Assembly: GCA_910573755.1 (NCBI GenBank) | Contig: CAJTBO010000003.1 | Coordinates: 124,001 to 188,000, forward strand | Reading direction: 5' to 3' | Length of the DNA: 64,000 bases | Source: Lachnospiraceae bacterium | GTDB lineage: Bacteria > Bacillota > Clostridia > Lachnospirales > Lachnospiraceae | Shown: positions 34,806 to 43,323 of the stretch, piece by piece | How positions within the stretch are numbered: the first letter of the stretch is position 1 | How the letters are laid out: each line of letters opens with the position of its first letter | Translations under genes and position numbers: made by a program | The notes under the pieces: model-generated | What the model was told of the DNA's origin: nothing | Seen by the model: the letters and a program-made list of their open reading frames with translations, nothing else | Databases searched by the model: none

Positions 34806-35723
34806 CTATTTTAACTTAATTCTCGGATCCACGATCTTATAAGCGATATCCACGAATACGTTCATGATGATAACAAGTGTTGCGAGGAAAATGGTCGTAC
34901 CCATGATCATCGTATAATCACGTCCGTTGATCGCCTTGATAAATTCTCCGCCAAGACCCGGAATTACAAAGATTTTCTCTACTACAAAGCTGCCGGTGAT
35001 CGTATAAGCAAGCATTGGTCCCACATACGTAATTACCGGAAGAATCGCATTACGAAGTGCATGTTTAAACAGAATAATTCCGCCTGCAAGTCCTTTCGCC
35101 CGTGCTGTACGCATATAATCCTGTCCCAGTACATCCAGCATGGAAGAACGCATCAATCTCATAATATAAGCTGTAGGATAAAAAGAAAGAGCAGCCACCG
35201 GCATTATATAATGTTTCACCGTTTCAAGTCCGATCGTTGGAAGGATTGCCAGTTTCACACCTAAAAAATACATCAGCACCGTGCAGATCACAAAACTTGG
35301 CACCGCAATACCGCAGGTTGCCACAACGCTGATCAGACTGTCCGCAAATTTTCCTCTTTTTAACGCCGCTATACATCCGAGCGGAATTCCCAGAATCAGA
35401 GAAACCATAACACAGGAAAGACCAAGTCTGGCAGATACCGGAAATCTTGATATAATAATAGATGTAACTGTACGTCCCCTCTGTTTTAAACTGTCACCAA
35501 AATCACCGTGCAAGGCATCTTTCATATAAGTAAAATATCTCTGTGACATAGGCTTGTCCAGGCCGTATTTTGCTTCCAATGCAGCTGTTGCCTGAGGACT
35601 GATCGCTTTTTCTGACAAGAACGGACCGCCCGGTACCATATTCATCAGAAAGAAGGTGAGTGTTGCAACGGCCCATATCGTTACAATCCCCAGAATAACT
35701 CTTTTAACAATGTACTTAAACAT
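34806..35723 (-). CDS. oppB: Oligopeptide ABC transporter permease OppB
   Basis: A 305-residue permease with six spans. MFKYIVKRVILGIVTIWAVATLTFFLM and GLDKPMSQRYFTYMKDALHGDFG are standard OppB features, and the EAA-type loop is DYMRTARAKGLAGGIILFKHALRN. First gene of the operon; ATG follows AAAGGAG. Confidence 0.96.
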   Translation of the reverse strand: MFKYIVKRVILGIVTIWAVATLTFFLMNMVPGGPFLSEKAISPQATAALEAKYGLDKPMSQRYFTYMKDALHGDFGDSLKQRGRTVTSIIISRFPVSARLGLSCVMVSLILGIPLGCIAALKRGKFADSLISVVATCGIAVPSFVICTVLMYFLGVKLAILPTIGLETVKHYIMPVAALSFYPTAYIMRLMRSSMLDVLGQDYMRTARAKGLAGGIILFKHALRNAILPVITYVGPMLAYTITGSFVVEKIFVIPGLGGEFIKAINGRDYTMIMGTTIFLATLVIIMNVFVDIAYKIVDPRIKLK

Positions 35724-35836
35724 GGTTAAAACTCCTTTACTATTATCTTGTTTTTTTGCTGTTTATGCCATAATATCATTTATACGCCATCAAATAACGA
35801 TACTTATGGCATCATAATACTTTATCACATTAATTT

Positions 35837-35866
35837 ACAATAGCACAAATACTTTACAATGTCCAA
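35837..35866 (-). promoter_or_regulatory. Candidate promoter of the opp operon
   Basis: Minus strand -35 TTGGAC (35866-35861), 18 bases, extended -10 TGCTATTGT with hexamer 35842-35837. About 115 bases upstream of oppB. Confidence 0.45.
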
Positions 35867-35893
35867 TGTTTCATGAGTTTTCCATAAATTTTC

Positions 35894-36080
35894 TGCAAAT
35901 TTATACGATAAAACAAAAGTGCCAGCCTATTTTATTATGTAAATTTATGCAGATTTTTAGCTTTATATTAAAAAATCTGAATCCCCTGAATTTTTCAAAA
36001 TCAAATAAATTTATACTTATCATTTATTTATATTAAATTTCAGATATAATCACTTTTATACCTTTTCTGCAAATTTATGC
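35894..36080. repeat. Four copies of a TGCAAATTTATGC-like motif in the opp/two-component intergenic region
   Basis: Copies at 35894-35906 (TGCAAATTTATAC), 35938-35950 (TGTAAATTTATGC), 36004-36016 (AATAAATTTATAC) and 36068-36080 (TGCAAATTTATGC), all in the same direction, 44, 66 and 64 bases apart. The region between oppB and the response regulator is 530 bases long, very AT-rich and otherwise gene-free. They look like binding sites for one regulator acting on one or both divergent operons. Confidence 0.6.
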
Positions 36081-36122
36081 ATTTAAATGATATGACATAA
36101 TCCGTTTTGCCTAAACTGTTGA

Positions 36123-36151
36123 TTGGTTTTAAAAAATTATGGTATTATAAA
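36123..36151 (+). promoter_or_regulatory. Candidate promoter of the two-component operon
   Basis: A -35 TTGGTT (36123-36128), 17 bases, -10 TATAAA (36146-36151). The inverted repeat GGTTTTA ... TAAAACC spans the two hexamers and may be an autoregulatory site. Confidence 0.45.
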
Positions 36152-36253
36152 ACCATGATAAAATTATTCTTTTAGATGTCTTATATTTTATATTAACTTA
36201 TTTTTGCCTGTATTTAAACAATTTTTAACAGTATAGAAGGATTTATTTATTGT

Positions 36254-36931
36254 ATGAAAAACATTCTCATTATAGAGGACGATTCAGCTTTAACAACAGG
36301 GCTCTGCAGAGCTCTCTCATCCGGCGAAATCCATACAGCGGGCTGTCATTGCCTTCGGGAAGCAAGGACTATGCTTCAGCAGGAGGTTTATGCCCTCATT
36401 TTGCTGGATGTAAATCTGCCGGACGGAAACGGTTTTGATTTTCTGAAAGAGATAAAGAGCAGATTTTCAATTCCTGTTATTCTTTTGACAGCCAATGATA
36501 TGGAAACAGATATTGTGGCAGGCCTTGAACTCGGCGCAGATGATTATATAACAAAGCCCTTTTCCCTCGCTGTCCTGCGGGCGAGAGTAAATACTGCCCT
36601 GCGCCGGAAAAATCCCGAAAAAACATCAGCTTCCTTTTTAACTGATTGTTATTCCTTTGATTTCGATAAAATGGAGTTTTTTTATAACGGGATAAAAACG
36701 GAACTCAGCAAAACGGAACAAAAACTGCTGCGGCTTCTGGTGGAAAATGCGGGGATCACCTTAAGCAGGGATAAACTGATCGATATGGTATGGACTGACG
36801 GCGCTGAATATGTGGATGAAAATGCTCTTTCTGTTACAGTAAAACGGCTTCGGGATAAATTAAATGCGCAGGATCATATTAAAACCGTCTACGGCATCGG
36901 TTATGTCTGGAAGAAAGAAAATAAAATCTGA
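36254..36931 (+). CDS. OmpR/PhoB-family response regulator
   Basis: A 225-residue regulator. Receiver domain: acidic pair in IIEDDSA (residues 8-9), phospho-acceptor Asp52 (ILLDVNLPDG), Thr in LLTAND, Lys in ITKPFS. The C-terminal winged helix includes LSKTEQKLLRLLVENAG and VTVKRLRDKL. Followed at once by its kinase. The gene set suggests control of the FtsX-type ABC transporter downstream. Confidence 0.94.
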   Translation: MKNILIIEDDSALTTGLCRALSSGEIHTAGCHCLREARTMLQQEVYALILLDVNLPDGNGFDFLKEIKSRFSIPVILLTANDMETDIVAGLELGADDYITKPFSLAVLRARVNTALRRKNPEKTSASFLTDCYSFDFDKMEFFYNGIKTELSKTEQKLLRLLVENAGITLSRDKLIDMVWTDGAEYVDENALSVTVKRLRDKLNAQDHIKTVYGIGYVWKKENKI

Positions 36932-36965
36932 ACCGCTATCTTCAATATCTGTAAGGAGTATTTTT

Positions 36966-37880
36966 ATGAATAGTATTTATCTTCTTATTTTGTTTCTGTG
37001 TATTTTTTTATCATTCCTTATCATTTTCCTTTATCATCTTCATACGCTTCGGATCATGCATCGTCTGGAGTATATGATAAACGCCGCAATCGACGGCACC
37101 TTTATAGAACAGACCTTTGATGAAAGCAGGATTTCCTCATTGGAAAGCAATTTTGCAAAATACCTTTCTGCCGCTGAAACTTCACGCAAAAACATAGCGG
37201 AAGAAAAAAATAACATTAAAACCCTGATCTCTGATATTTCCCATCAGACAAAGACTCCTGTTTCCAATATTTTATTATATTCAGAATTATTGTCAGAACA
37301 GGATCTGTCCCCTGTATCAAGAGAATACATATTTTCTCTGAGCGCACAGGCGGAAAAACTGAATTTTCTTATTACTTCCCTTGTTAAGCTTTCCCGTCTG
37401 GAGACAGGAATCCTTACTCTGTCACCAAAAAAAACATCTGTTTTTCCTATGTTGGAAAATCTTATAAAACAATATACCCCTTCTGCGTCGGAAAAAGGAC
37501 TCTTTCTTTCTATTTCAGATACAGAAGATAACAGAAATGATCCTGCTGCTGTTTTTGATGAAAAATGGACAACGGAAGCCATCGGTAATCTGATCGATAA
37601 CGCTATAAAATACACAGAGTGCGGAAGCATTACTTTATCGGTTAAATCTTATGAAATGTTTCTCTGTATTCAGATTACAGATACCGGTATCGGTATTTCA
37701 GAACAGGAACAGCCAAAAATTTTTTCCCGTTTTTACCGTGCTGAATCCGTCCATGAAAAACCCGGTGTAGGCATTGGTCTGTTTCTTGCCAGGCAGATCA
37801 TTATGATGGAAAACGGCTATATGAAAGTATCCTCCAAACCTGGCAGAGGGTCTGTTTTTTCCCTTTATCTGCCTTTATGA
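36966..37880 (+). CDS. Sensor histidine kinase, short sensor type
   Basis: A 304-residue kinase starting at ATG 36966 (AGGAG upstream). One strongly hydrophobic N-terminal segment (residues 3-25), no sizeable external domain, then a dimerisation helix with phospho-acceptor His93 (SDISHQTKTPVSN). N box EAIGNLIDNAIKYTE, G1 ITDTGIGIS, F box FSRFYRAE, G2 GVGIGLFLAR. Kinases with almost no sensor domain often sense through a partner ABC transporter, here at 38709-42084. Confidence 0.92.
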   Translation: MNSIYLLILFLCIFLSFLIIFLYHLHTLRIMHRLEYMINAAIDGTFIEQTFDESRISSLESNFAKYLSAAETSRKNIAEEKNNIKTLISDISHQTKTPVSNILLYSELLSEQDLSPVSREYIFSLSAQAEKLNFLITSLVKLSRLETGILTLSPKKTSVFPMLENLIKQYTPSASEKGLFLSISDTEDNRNDPAAVFDEKWTTEAIGNLIDNAIKYTECGSITLSVKSYEMFLCIQITDTGIGISEQEQPKIFSRFYRAESVHEKPGVGIGLFLARQIIMMENGYMKVSSKPGRGSVFSLYLPL

Positions 37881-38093
37881 TCCGCATACCGATTCGGCAC
37901 GCTGCTAAACCGCTGAAATCAGTTCTGTAATTTTTAAAAAAGAGTGTACTTTTCTTTTCATATATGATACATTTATTTTATGTCCGAAACGCATCTATCA
38001 GTATATGTAAAAGTGTAAAATATATATAAAATTAATAAACTCCAAAATAAATATAATTTTATTTCAATTGTTTTACACAGAAAGGAGATACAT

Positions 38094-38558
38094 ATGATAC
38101 TTACAAACGAAGATTTACTGGCAATATCACAGATAGTTGATAAAAGGCTGGAAATAAGGCTGAAACCGATAGAAAAAGATATCAGTGCATTAGATGATAA
38201 AGTCAATGCTTTAGACGATAAAGTCAATGCCCTAGACGATAAAGTCAATGCCCTAGACGATAAAGTCAATGCCCTAGACGATAAAGTCAATGCCCTAGAT
38301 GATAAAGTCAATGCTTTAGACAATAAATTTATTGATCTGAATCATAGAGTAGAATCTCTTGAATCCGGTCTCCATAACGTCAGACTGTTTCAGGAGAATA
38401 TCATTCTCCCGCGCTTAAACACTATCGAATCCTGTTATCTGGATACGTTTAACCGGTATCAGAAAAATGCTGATAAAATGGAAATTGTCTATGAGGATGT
38501 TGATCTGTTAAAAAAAGTAGCGGCTGATCACAGTGAAAAACTTCAAAAACTGGCATAA
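38094..38558 (+). CDS. Heptad-repeat coiled-coil protein of unknown function
   Basis: A 154-residue soluble protein. Residues 1-30 (MILTNEDLLAISQIVDKRLE) are followed by six identical ALDDKVN heptads and one variant (ALDNKFI), then another heptad-like stretch (DLNHRVESLESGL) and a helical tail ending KKVAADHSEKLQKLA. Leu and Val at a/d positions give a continuous coiled coil of about 70 residues. Good start: AAAGGAG upstream. It lies between the kinase and the ABC genes on the same strand. No family recognised; proteins with this N-terminal frame occur widely in Clostridia, but I cannot assign a role. Confidence 0.8.
   Translation: MILTNEDLLAISQIVDKRLEIRLKPIEKDISALDDKVNALDDKVNALDDKVNALDDKVNALDDKVNALDDKVNALDNKFIDLNHRVESLESGLHNVRLFQENIILPRLNTIESCYLDTFNRYQKNADKMEIVYEDVDLLKKVAADHSEKLQKLA
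38187..38312 (+). repeat. 21-bp tandem repeat (six units) inside the coiled-coil gene
   Basis: Six units of 21 bp, consensus GCCCTAGACGATAAAGTCAAT, with a degenerate seventh at 38313-38333. Central units 3-5 are identical; outer ones differ at third positions (GCATTAGAT, GCTTTAGAC). Any copy-number change would keep frame and change the coil length by one heptad. Confidence 0.95.
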
Positions 38559-38708
38559 TTCATAAACCAATTCTTACAAAACTGTTATAATTTCTTTTTT
38601 TCCGGAAAGAATCTGGTAAGATTGTTATTAGAAAATAGTATCAGAACACAATAGAAAAAATATTTAATGGATTTTCTATTGTCATGAATAAAAGGAGGCT
38701 ATTTTTCT

Positions 38709-39386
38709 ATGGCAATTTTGTCAACATCAAATCTCAAAAAAATTTATGGAAAAGGTGAAAATGCGGTACATGCACTTGACGGCGTAACTCTCTCTATCGA
38801 ATCCGGAGAATTTGCGGCAGTTGTCGGTACTTCCGGCAGCGGAAAATCTACGCTTCTGCATATGCTTGGCGGATTGGACAGACCTACTTCCGGACTTGTT
38901 ACAGTGGACGGAAAAGATATCTTTTCTTTAAAAGATGAGGAACTTACTATTTTCAGACGTCGTAAGATCGGCTTTGTATTTCAGAATTATAATCTGGTGC
39001 CGGTTTTAAATGTCTATGAAAATATTATACTGCCGATCCAGCTTGACGGCAATGAACCGGATACTGCCTATATTGACAATATCATTGAAACTCTGGGGCT
39101 TTCCGAAAAACTATCCAATCTTCCCAATAATCTCTCCGGCGGCCAGCAGCAGAGAGTGGCGATTGCAAGAGCCATCGCCTCTAAACCTGCAATAATCCTT
39201 GCGGATGAACCTACCGGAAATCTGGACAGTAAAACTTCGCAGGATGTACTGGGACTTTTAAAACTTACCAGCCAGAAATTTTCCCAGACTATCGTTATGA
39301 TCACTCATAATGAAGAAATTGCCCAGCTTGCGGACCGGATCATCCGTATCGAGGATGGTAAGATCGTATCAAGGGATATGATGTAA
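38709..39386 (+). CDS. ABC transporter ATPase (MacB/BceA type)
   Basis: A 225-residue ATPase. Walker A AVVGTSGSGKSTLLH, Q-loop FVFQNYNLVPVL, signature LSGGQQQRVAIARAI, Walker B IILADEPTGNLD, H-loop MITHN. The NYNLVP and PTGNLDS forms are typical of the LolD/MacB/BceA family that powers FtsX-like permeases. RBS AAAGGAGG. Stops 16 bases before the permease gene. Confidence 0.95.
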   Translation: MAILSTSNLKKIYGKGENAVHALDGVTLSIESGEFAAVVGTSGSGKSTLLHMLGGLDRPTSGLVTVDGKDIFSLKDEELTIFRRRKIGFVFQNYNLVPVLNVYENIILPIQLDGNEPDTAYIDNIIETLGLSEKLSNLPNNLSGGQQQRVAIARAIASKPAIILADEPTGNLDSKTSQDVLGLLKLTSQKFSQTIVMITHNEEIAQLADRIIRIEDGKIVSRDMM

Positions 39387-39402
39387 GAAGGGAGGAACTG
39401 AT

Positions 39403-42084
39403 ATGAGAGTAGCAAACAGAAAATGTATCCGCAGGCTTGCCTTTAAAAATCTGCAGGCGGCAAAACTCCGCAATATAATTACAGTCGCTGCTGTTGCGCT
39501 TACCACGATCCTTTTTACATCGCTTTTTACGATAGCCCTGTCCATTATTGAAAATTTTCAGCAATCAAATTTCAGGCAGGTAGGCACTACTTATCACGGC
39601 ATTTTTAAAGAACTGACCAAAGAACAGTTTGATGAATTAAAAGAAGATCCCATGATCAAAGAATGGGGGCTTCGCCGAACAGCAGGTCTTGCAACAGATG
39701 ATGCTTTTCGTAAATCCCAGGTGGAAGTCAGTTATATGGATGAAAATTATGCCAGCCATTGCTTTTGTATTCCCATAAAAGGCAACTTTCCGGAAGAGGG
39801 AACCAATCAGGCAGCAACCGATTTAAAAGTACTGTCTCTACTTGGTGTGGAGCCGGAGATCGGAAACGAATTCACTATTACCATCGATGTAGACGGAACC
39901 GAAACAACAGAAACTTTTATCCTCTGCGGCTATTGGGAATATGATGAGATCATGGTAGCGAATCATGTGATCATCTCTGAAAGCCGTTTAGATGACATCC
40001 TTCAAAAATGCAATAACCAGAACAATAACGGCATTACCGGCTCCTATGGCCTTAATGTTATGTTTCAGAATGCTTCTTCCATCGAAAAAGACTTAAATAC
40101 CGTTTTGGAAAATCATGGCTATCAGAATGAATATGTGGATAAGGAAAATTATATTAAACTTGGTATCAACTGGGGCTATGTAGGAGCGCAGCTTTCCGAT
40201 GCCATTGATTTTTCTGTTATCCTCGGCATATTTGCAGCACTGATACTGATCATTTTTACCGGATATTTGATCATTTACAATATTTTTCAGATTTCAGTGG
40301 CAGGAGATATCCGCCATTACGGCCTTTTAAAAACCATTGGAACAACCGGAAAACAGATTAAAAAGATCGTTATCATACAATCCCTGTTTCTTTCCGTGAT
40401 CGGTATTCCCATAGGCCTTTGTATCGGTTATGGAGCCGGTGTATTCCTTGCCCCTGTTATCACAAAAGCTATATCAGACAATAACAGTATTTACTATGCT
40501 TTTGCATCCGTAAATCCGGCTATTTTTATCGGTGCTACACTCTTTTCTATTATAACAGTGCTTATTTCCTGTAGAAAACCAAGTAAAATAGCAGGTAAAG
40601 TTTCTCCGATCGAAGCACTTCGCTATACGGAATCGGATCATTTATCCAAAAAGAAAGGGATAAAAAAAGTTTCCAAAAAAGGCATTTCCATTTCCGCAAT
40701 GGCTTTTGCAAATATGGGAAGAAACCGAAAAAAGACTTTTGTTACCATATTATCCATGTCCCTTTCCATTGTATTGTTTACTTTGACAGTCATTTTATCT
40801 AACGGTTTCAGCATGGATAAATATTTAAGTCAAAAAATCACTACGGATTTTATTATTGCCGATGCCAGCTATTTCAATATACAAATGCACTGGCAGAACA
40901 GAACACCGGTACCCGATGATATTGTATATCTTCTGGAAAATATGGAAGGCATTACAGGTGCAGGAAAAACCTACGGAGAAACAGATTTTATTGTTTTTGA
41001 TTTTATAGAAGAAGATTATATCAGAAACGGCCATATGTCAAAATATAATAGTTCCGATATTATCGAACAATGGATCAATTCCATGCCGAGAGAGGATGAT
41101 TTTCTTTTAAATAATATAGATATTTACGGTATGGATGATTTCTGTCTCGATCAACTAAAGGTATGGGACGGAGATGTTTCCCGGATAAAAACCGAAAATA
41201 ATATGATCGCTGCCGTTTATTTCGAAGATGATTACGGCAATATAGAAGAACATACAAACTGGGCAAAAGTGGGAGATAAGGTAAAGCTGCGGTATAGCAC
41301 CGGTTTAGAATACTATAATACGGAAACCGGAGAAGTATATGAAACTCTTGATCATTACTCTCTTACAGAAGCATCCCACATCTCCTACCGCACTAAAACA
41401 TATAGAGACGTGGAATATGAAGTTGCGGCTGTTGTATCCATACCAACCAGCCTGAACTACCGCATTTACAGTAATGAACAGTTTGTTTTAAGTTCCGAAC
41501 AGTTTATCAAAGATACCGGCACATCTGTTCCAATGTATTATACTTTTAATATGATTGATGACGAAGCCGTTAAAGAAAACATGGAAAATTTTATTTCAGA
41601 TTATACGGAAAACGTAGATCCAAGTTTAAACTATGAAAGTCGTTTTACCTGTTCTGCTGAATTTGAATCTTTCCGTAACATGTTTTTTCTAATGGGAAGT
41701 ATTTTAAGTTTTATAGTAGGCCTGATCGGTGTTCTGAACTTCTTAAACGCTGTTCTCACCGGCATCATCACCCGCCACAGAGAATTTGCCATGCTGCAGT
41801 CTATCGGTATGACAGGAAAACAGTTAAAGAAAATGCTTGTATTGGAAGGACTTTACTATACTTTAGGTTCGATCATCCTCTCCTTTATACTTGCTGTCAT
41901 AACAAGCCCGATCACAGCCAATGTACTGGAAAGCATGTTCTGGTTCTTTGAATATCACTTTACGATAGTGCCGCTGTTTGTTACAATACCGATATTTGCA
42001 CTGCTCGGTGTACTGCTGCCGCTTATCAGTTATCATTTCCTTGCGGAAAAATCTATTGTGGAACGGCTTAGAGAAGTTGAATAA
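39403..42084 (+). CDS. FtsX-like ABC permease, large two-half type
   Basis: An 893-residue membrane protein. Span 1 near residues 20-45, an external domain of about 240 residues, a three-span FtsX core (SVILGIFAALILIIFTGYLI onward), then a second half with the same plan: span near 450, a second external domain (about 480-750), and a closing FtsX core (LMGSILSFIVGLIGVLNFLN, then the repeated TGKQLKKMLVLEGL loop). Eight spans in total, unlike the ten of BceB. Similar proteins move or sense peptide antibiotics and lipid II binders. Probably regulated by the adjacent kinase and regulator. Confidence 0.9.
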   Translation: MRVANRKCIRRLAFKNLQAAKLRNIITVAAVALTTILFTSLFTIALSIIENFQQSNFRQVGTTYHGIFKELTKEQFDELKEDPMIKEWGLRRTAGLATDDAFRKSQVEVSYMDENYASHCFCIPIKGNFPEEGTNQAATDLKVLSLLGVEPEIGNEFTITIDVDGTETTETFILCGYWEYDEIMVANHVIISESRLDDILQKCNNQNNNGITGSYGLNVMFQNASSIEKDLNTVLENHGYQNEYVDKENYIKLGINWGYVGAQLSDAIDFSVILGIFAALILIIFTGYLIIYNIFQISVAGDIRHYGLLKTIGTTGKQIKKIVIIQSLFLSVIGIPIGLCIGYGAGVFLAPVITKAISDNNSIYYAFASVNPAIFIGATLFSIITVLISCRKPSKIAGKVSPIEALRYTESDHLSKKKGIKKVSKKGISISAMAFANMGRNRKKTFVTILSMSLSIVLFTLTVILSNGFSMDKYLSQKITTDFIIADASYFNIQMHWQNRTPVPDDIVYLLENMEGITGAGKTYGETDFIVFDFIEEDYIRNGHMSKYNSSDIIEQWINSMPREDDFLLNNIDIYGMDDFCLDQLKVWDGDVSRIKTENNMIAAVYFEDDYGNIEEHTNWAKVGDKVKLRYSTGLEYYNTETGEVYETLDHYSLTEASHISYRTKTYRDVEYEVAAVVSIPTSLNYRIYSNEQFVLSSEQFIKDTGTSVPMYYTFNMIDDEAVKENMENFISDYTENVDPSLNYESRFTCSAEFESFRNMFFLMGSILSFIVGLIGVLNFLNAVLTGIITRHREFAMLQSIGMTGKQLKKMLVLEGLYYTLGSIILSFILAVITSPITANVLESMFWFFEYHFTIVPLFVTIPIFALLGVLLPLISYHFLAEKSIVERLREVE

Positions 42085-42155
42085 AATCAACAGCAATATT
42101 TTTTAAAACAGCCTTTTGCTGAGAACCGCCGCACGCTGTGAGAATCATTTTATAC

Positions 42156-42216
42156 TAAAAAATCCCCTCTTATCTTATCTGCATTTAAAACTGCGATTAA
42201 GATAAGAGGGATTTTT
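42156..42216. terminator. Bidirectional terminator between convergent permease and fructokinase genes
   Basis: A long stem: TAAAAAATCCC...TCTTATCTTA pairs with TAAGATAAGAGGGATTTTTATA, with T-runs on both sides. It ends the plus-strand ABC operon and the minus-strand fructokinase. Confidence 0.85.
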
Positions 42217-42277
42217 ATATACAATTTTTCAATATAATATATTTTTTATATTAAAATAAATTTGCCGGTAAAACCTG

Positions 42278-43258
42278 CTACGCCCGTATCAATTTTTCCA
42301 CTTCATTCCTGTCCGGCATTACCCTGAGAGCCCCTTTTCTTGTAGTAATAATAGAAGCCGCACCGTTAGCAAAAGTAAGCATCTCCTTTAAATCCTCTTC
42401 TGAAAGATCATCCAGTCCTTTTTCCAGTACATAATTCAATACACAACCGCCAAACGTATCCCCGGCGCCCGTTGTTTCAATTGTATTTTCCTGCAGAAAA
42501 GGCATCACTTCCACCATAATTTCACTGTCACCGCCTGTTTTTTTATAGTAAGCCCTGCTGCCTTCCTTGCCAAGAGAAACCAGAATAAGGGGAATATCAT
42601 TTTCTTCTCTGATCTTTTTCACACCTGCCGTATAATCCTCTTCTCCGGTAAGCCACTGGATCTCATTATCCGAAATTTTCAAAATATCACATTTTGTAAG
42701 CCCGTAAAGAACCTGTACCTTTGCATCATCCAGACTGTTCCAGAGAGGTTCCCTTAAATTAGGATCAAAAGAAATCAATGCCCCTGCTTTTTTCGCCTCA
42801 TCAATCGCAAATTTTGTTGCTTCCCTTACTTCCGGATGTGTCATGGAAAGTGTACCGAAATGGAAGATATTTGTATCCTGCAGCAAAGATACATTTACTT
42901 CTTCTTTTTTCAGCATCATATCCGCACCGGGATTTCTGTAAAAGGAAAAGTCTCTGTCGCCATCTTCAAAAGTCTGCACAAAAGCAAGCGTTGTACGCGC
43001 TTCCTTATCAATGATCAGATTACCCGTATCAATACCCACTTCATCCAATACATTTTTCAGTTTATATCCGAAAATATCATCACCAACCTTGCCGATAAAT
43101 CCAACTTTACGTCCCAGTTTATTTAACATGGCGAGTACATTGCAGGGAGCTCCTCCCGGATTTGCCTCAAACAGTGTATTGCCCTGACCGGATACGCCGT
43201 TATCCGTCATATCGATCAGCAATTCCCCAAGTGCGATCACATCAAATTTTTTCCCCAT
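42278..43258 (-). CDS. scrK: PfkB-family fructokinase
   Basis: A 326-residue ribokinase-fold sugar kinase. DVIALGELLIDM and NPGGAPCNVLAMLNKLG form the substrate side; ETTGAGDTFGGCVLNYVL is the anion hole with catalytic Asp. The overall pattern fits ScrK/fructokinases, which make fructose-6-phosphate; a 2-keto-3-deoxygluconate kinase is the main alternative and cannot be ruled out. ATG after AGGAGG. It lies 66 bases after gyrA on the same strand. Confidence 0.85.
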   Translation of the reverse strand: MGKKFDVIALGELLIDMTDNGVSGQGNTLFEANPGGAPCNVLAMLNKLGRKVGFIGKVGDDIFGYKLKNVLDEVGIDTGNLIIDKEARTTLAFVQTFEDGDRDFSFYRNPGADMMLKKEEVNVSLLQDTNIFHFGTLSMTHPEVREATKFAIDEAKKAGALISFDPNLREPLWNSLDDAKVQVLYGLTKCDILKISDNEIQWLTGEEDYTAGVKKIREENDIPLILVSLGKEGSRAYYKKTGGDSEIMVEVMPFLQENTIETTGAGDTFGGCVLNYVLEKGLDDLSEEDLKEMLTFANGAASIITTRKGALRVMPDRNEVEKLIRA

Positions 43259-43323
43259 TTTTTTATCCTCCTGTCTCAGTTTTTTATCCGCTTTTTCCGC
43301 ATCACCGGCAACGGATCATGTTT

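Noticed and set aside
38187-38333. Possible CRISPR or non-coding satellite
   Set aside because: The period is 21 bp, the frame is open throughout and each unit encodes a coiled-coil heptad, so it is coding repeat DNA.
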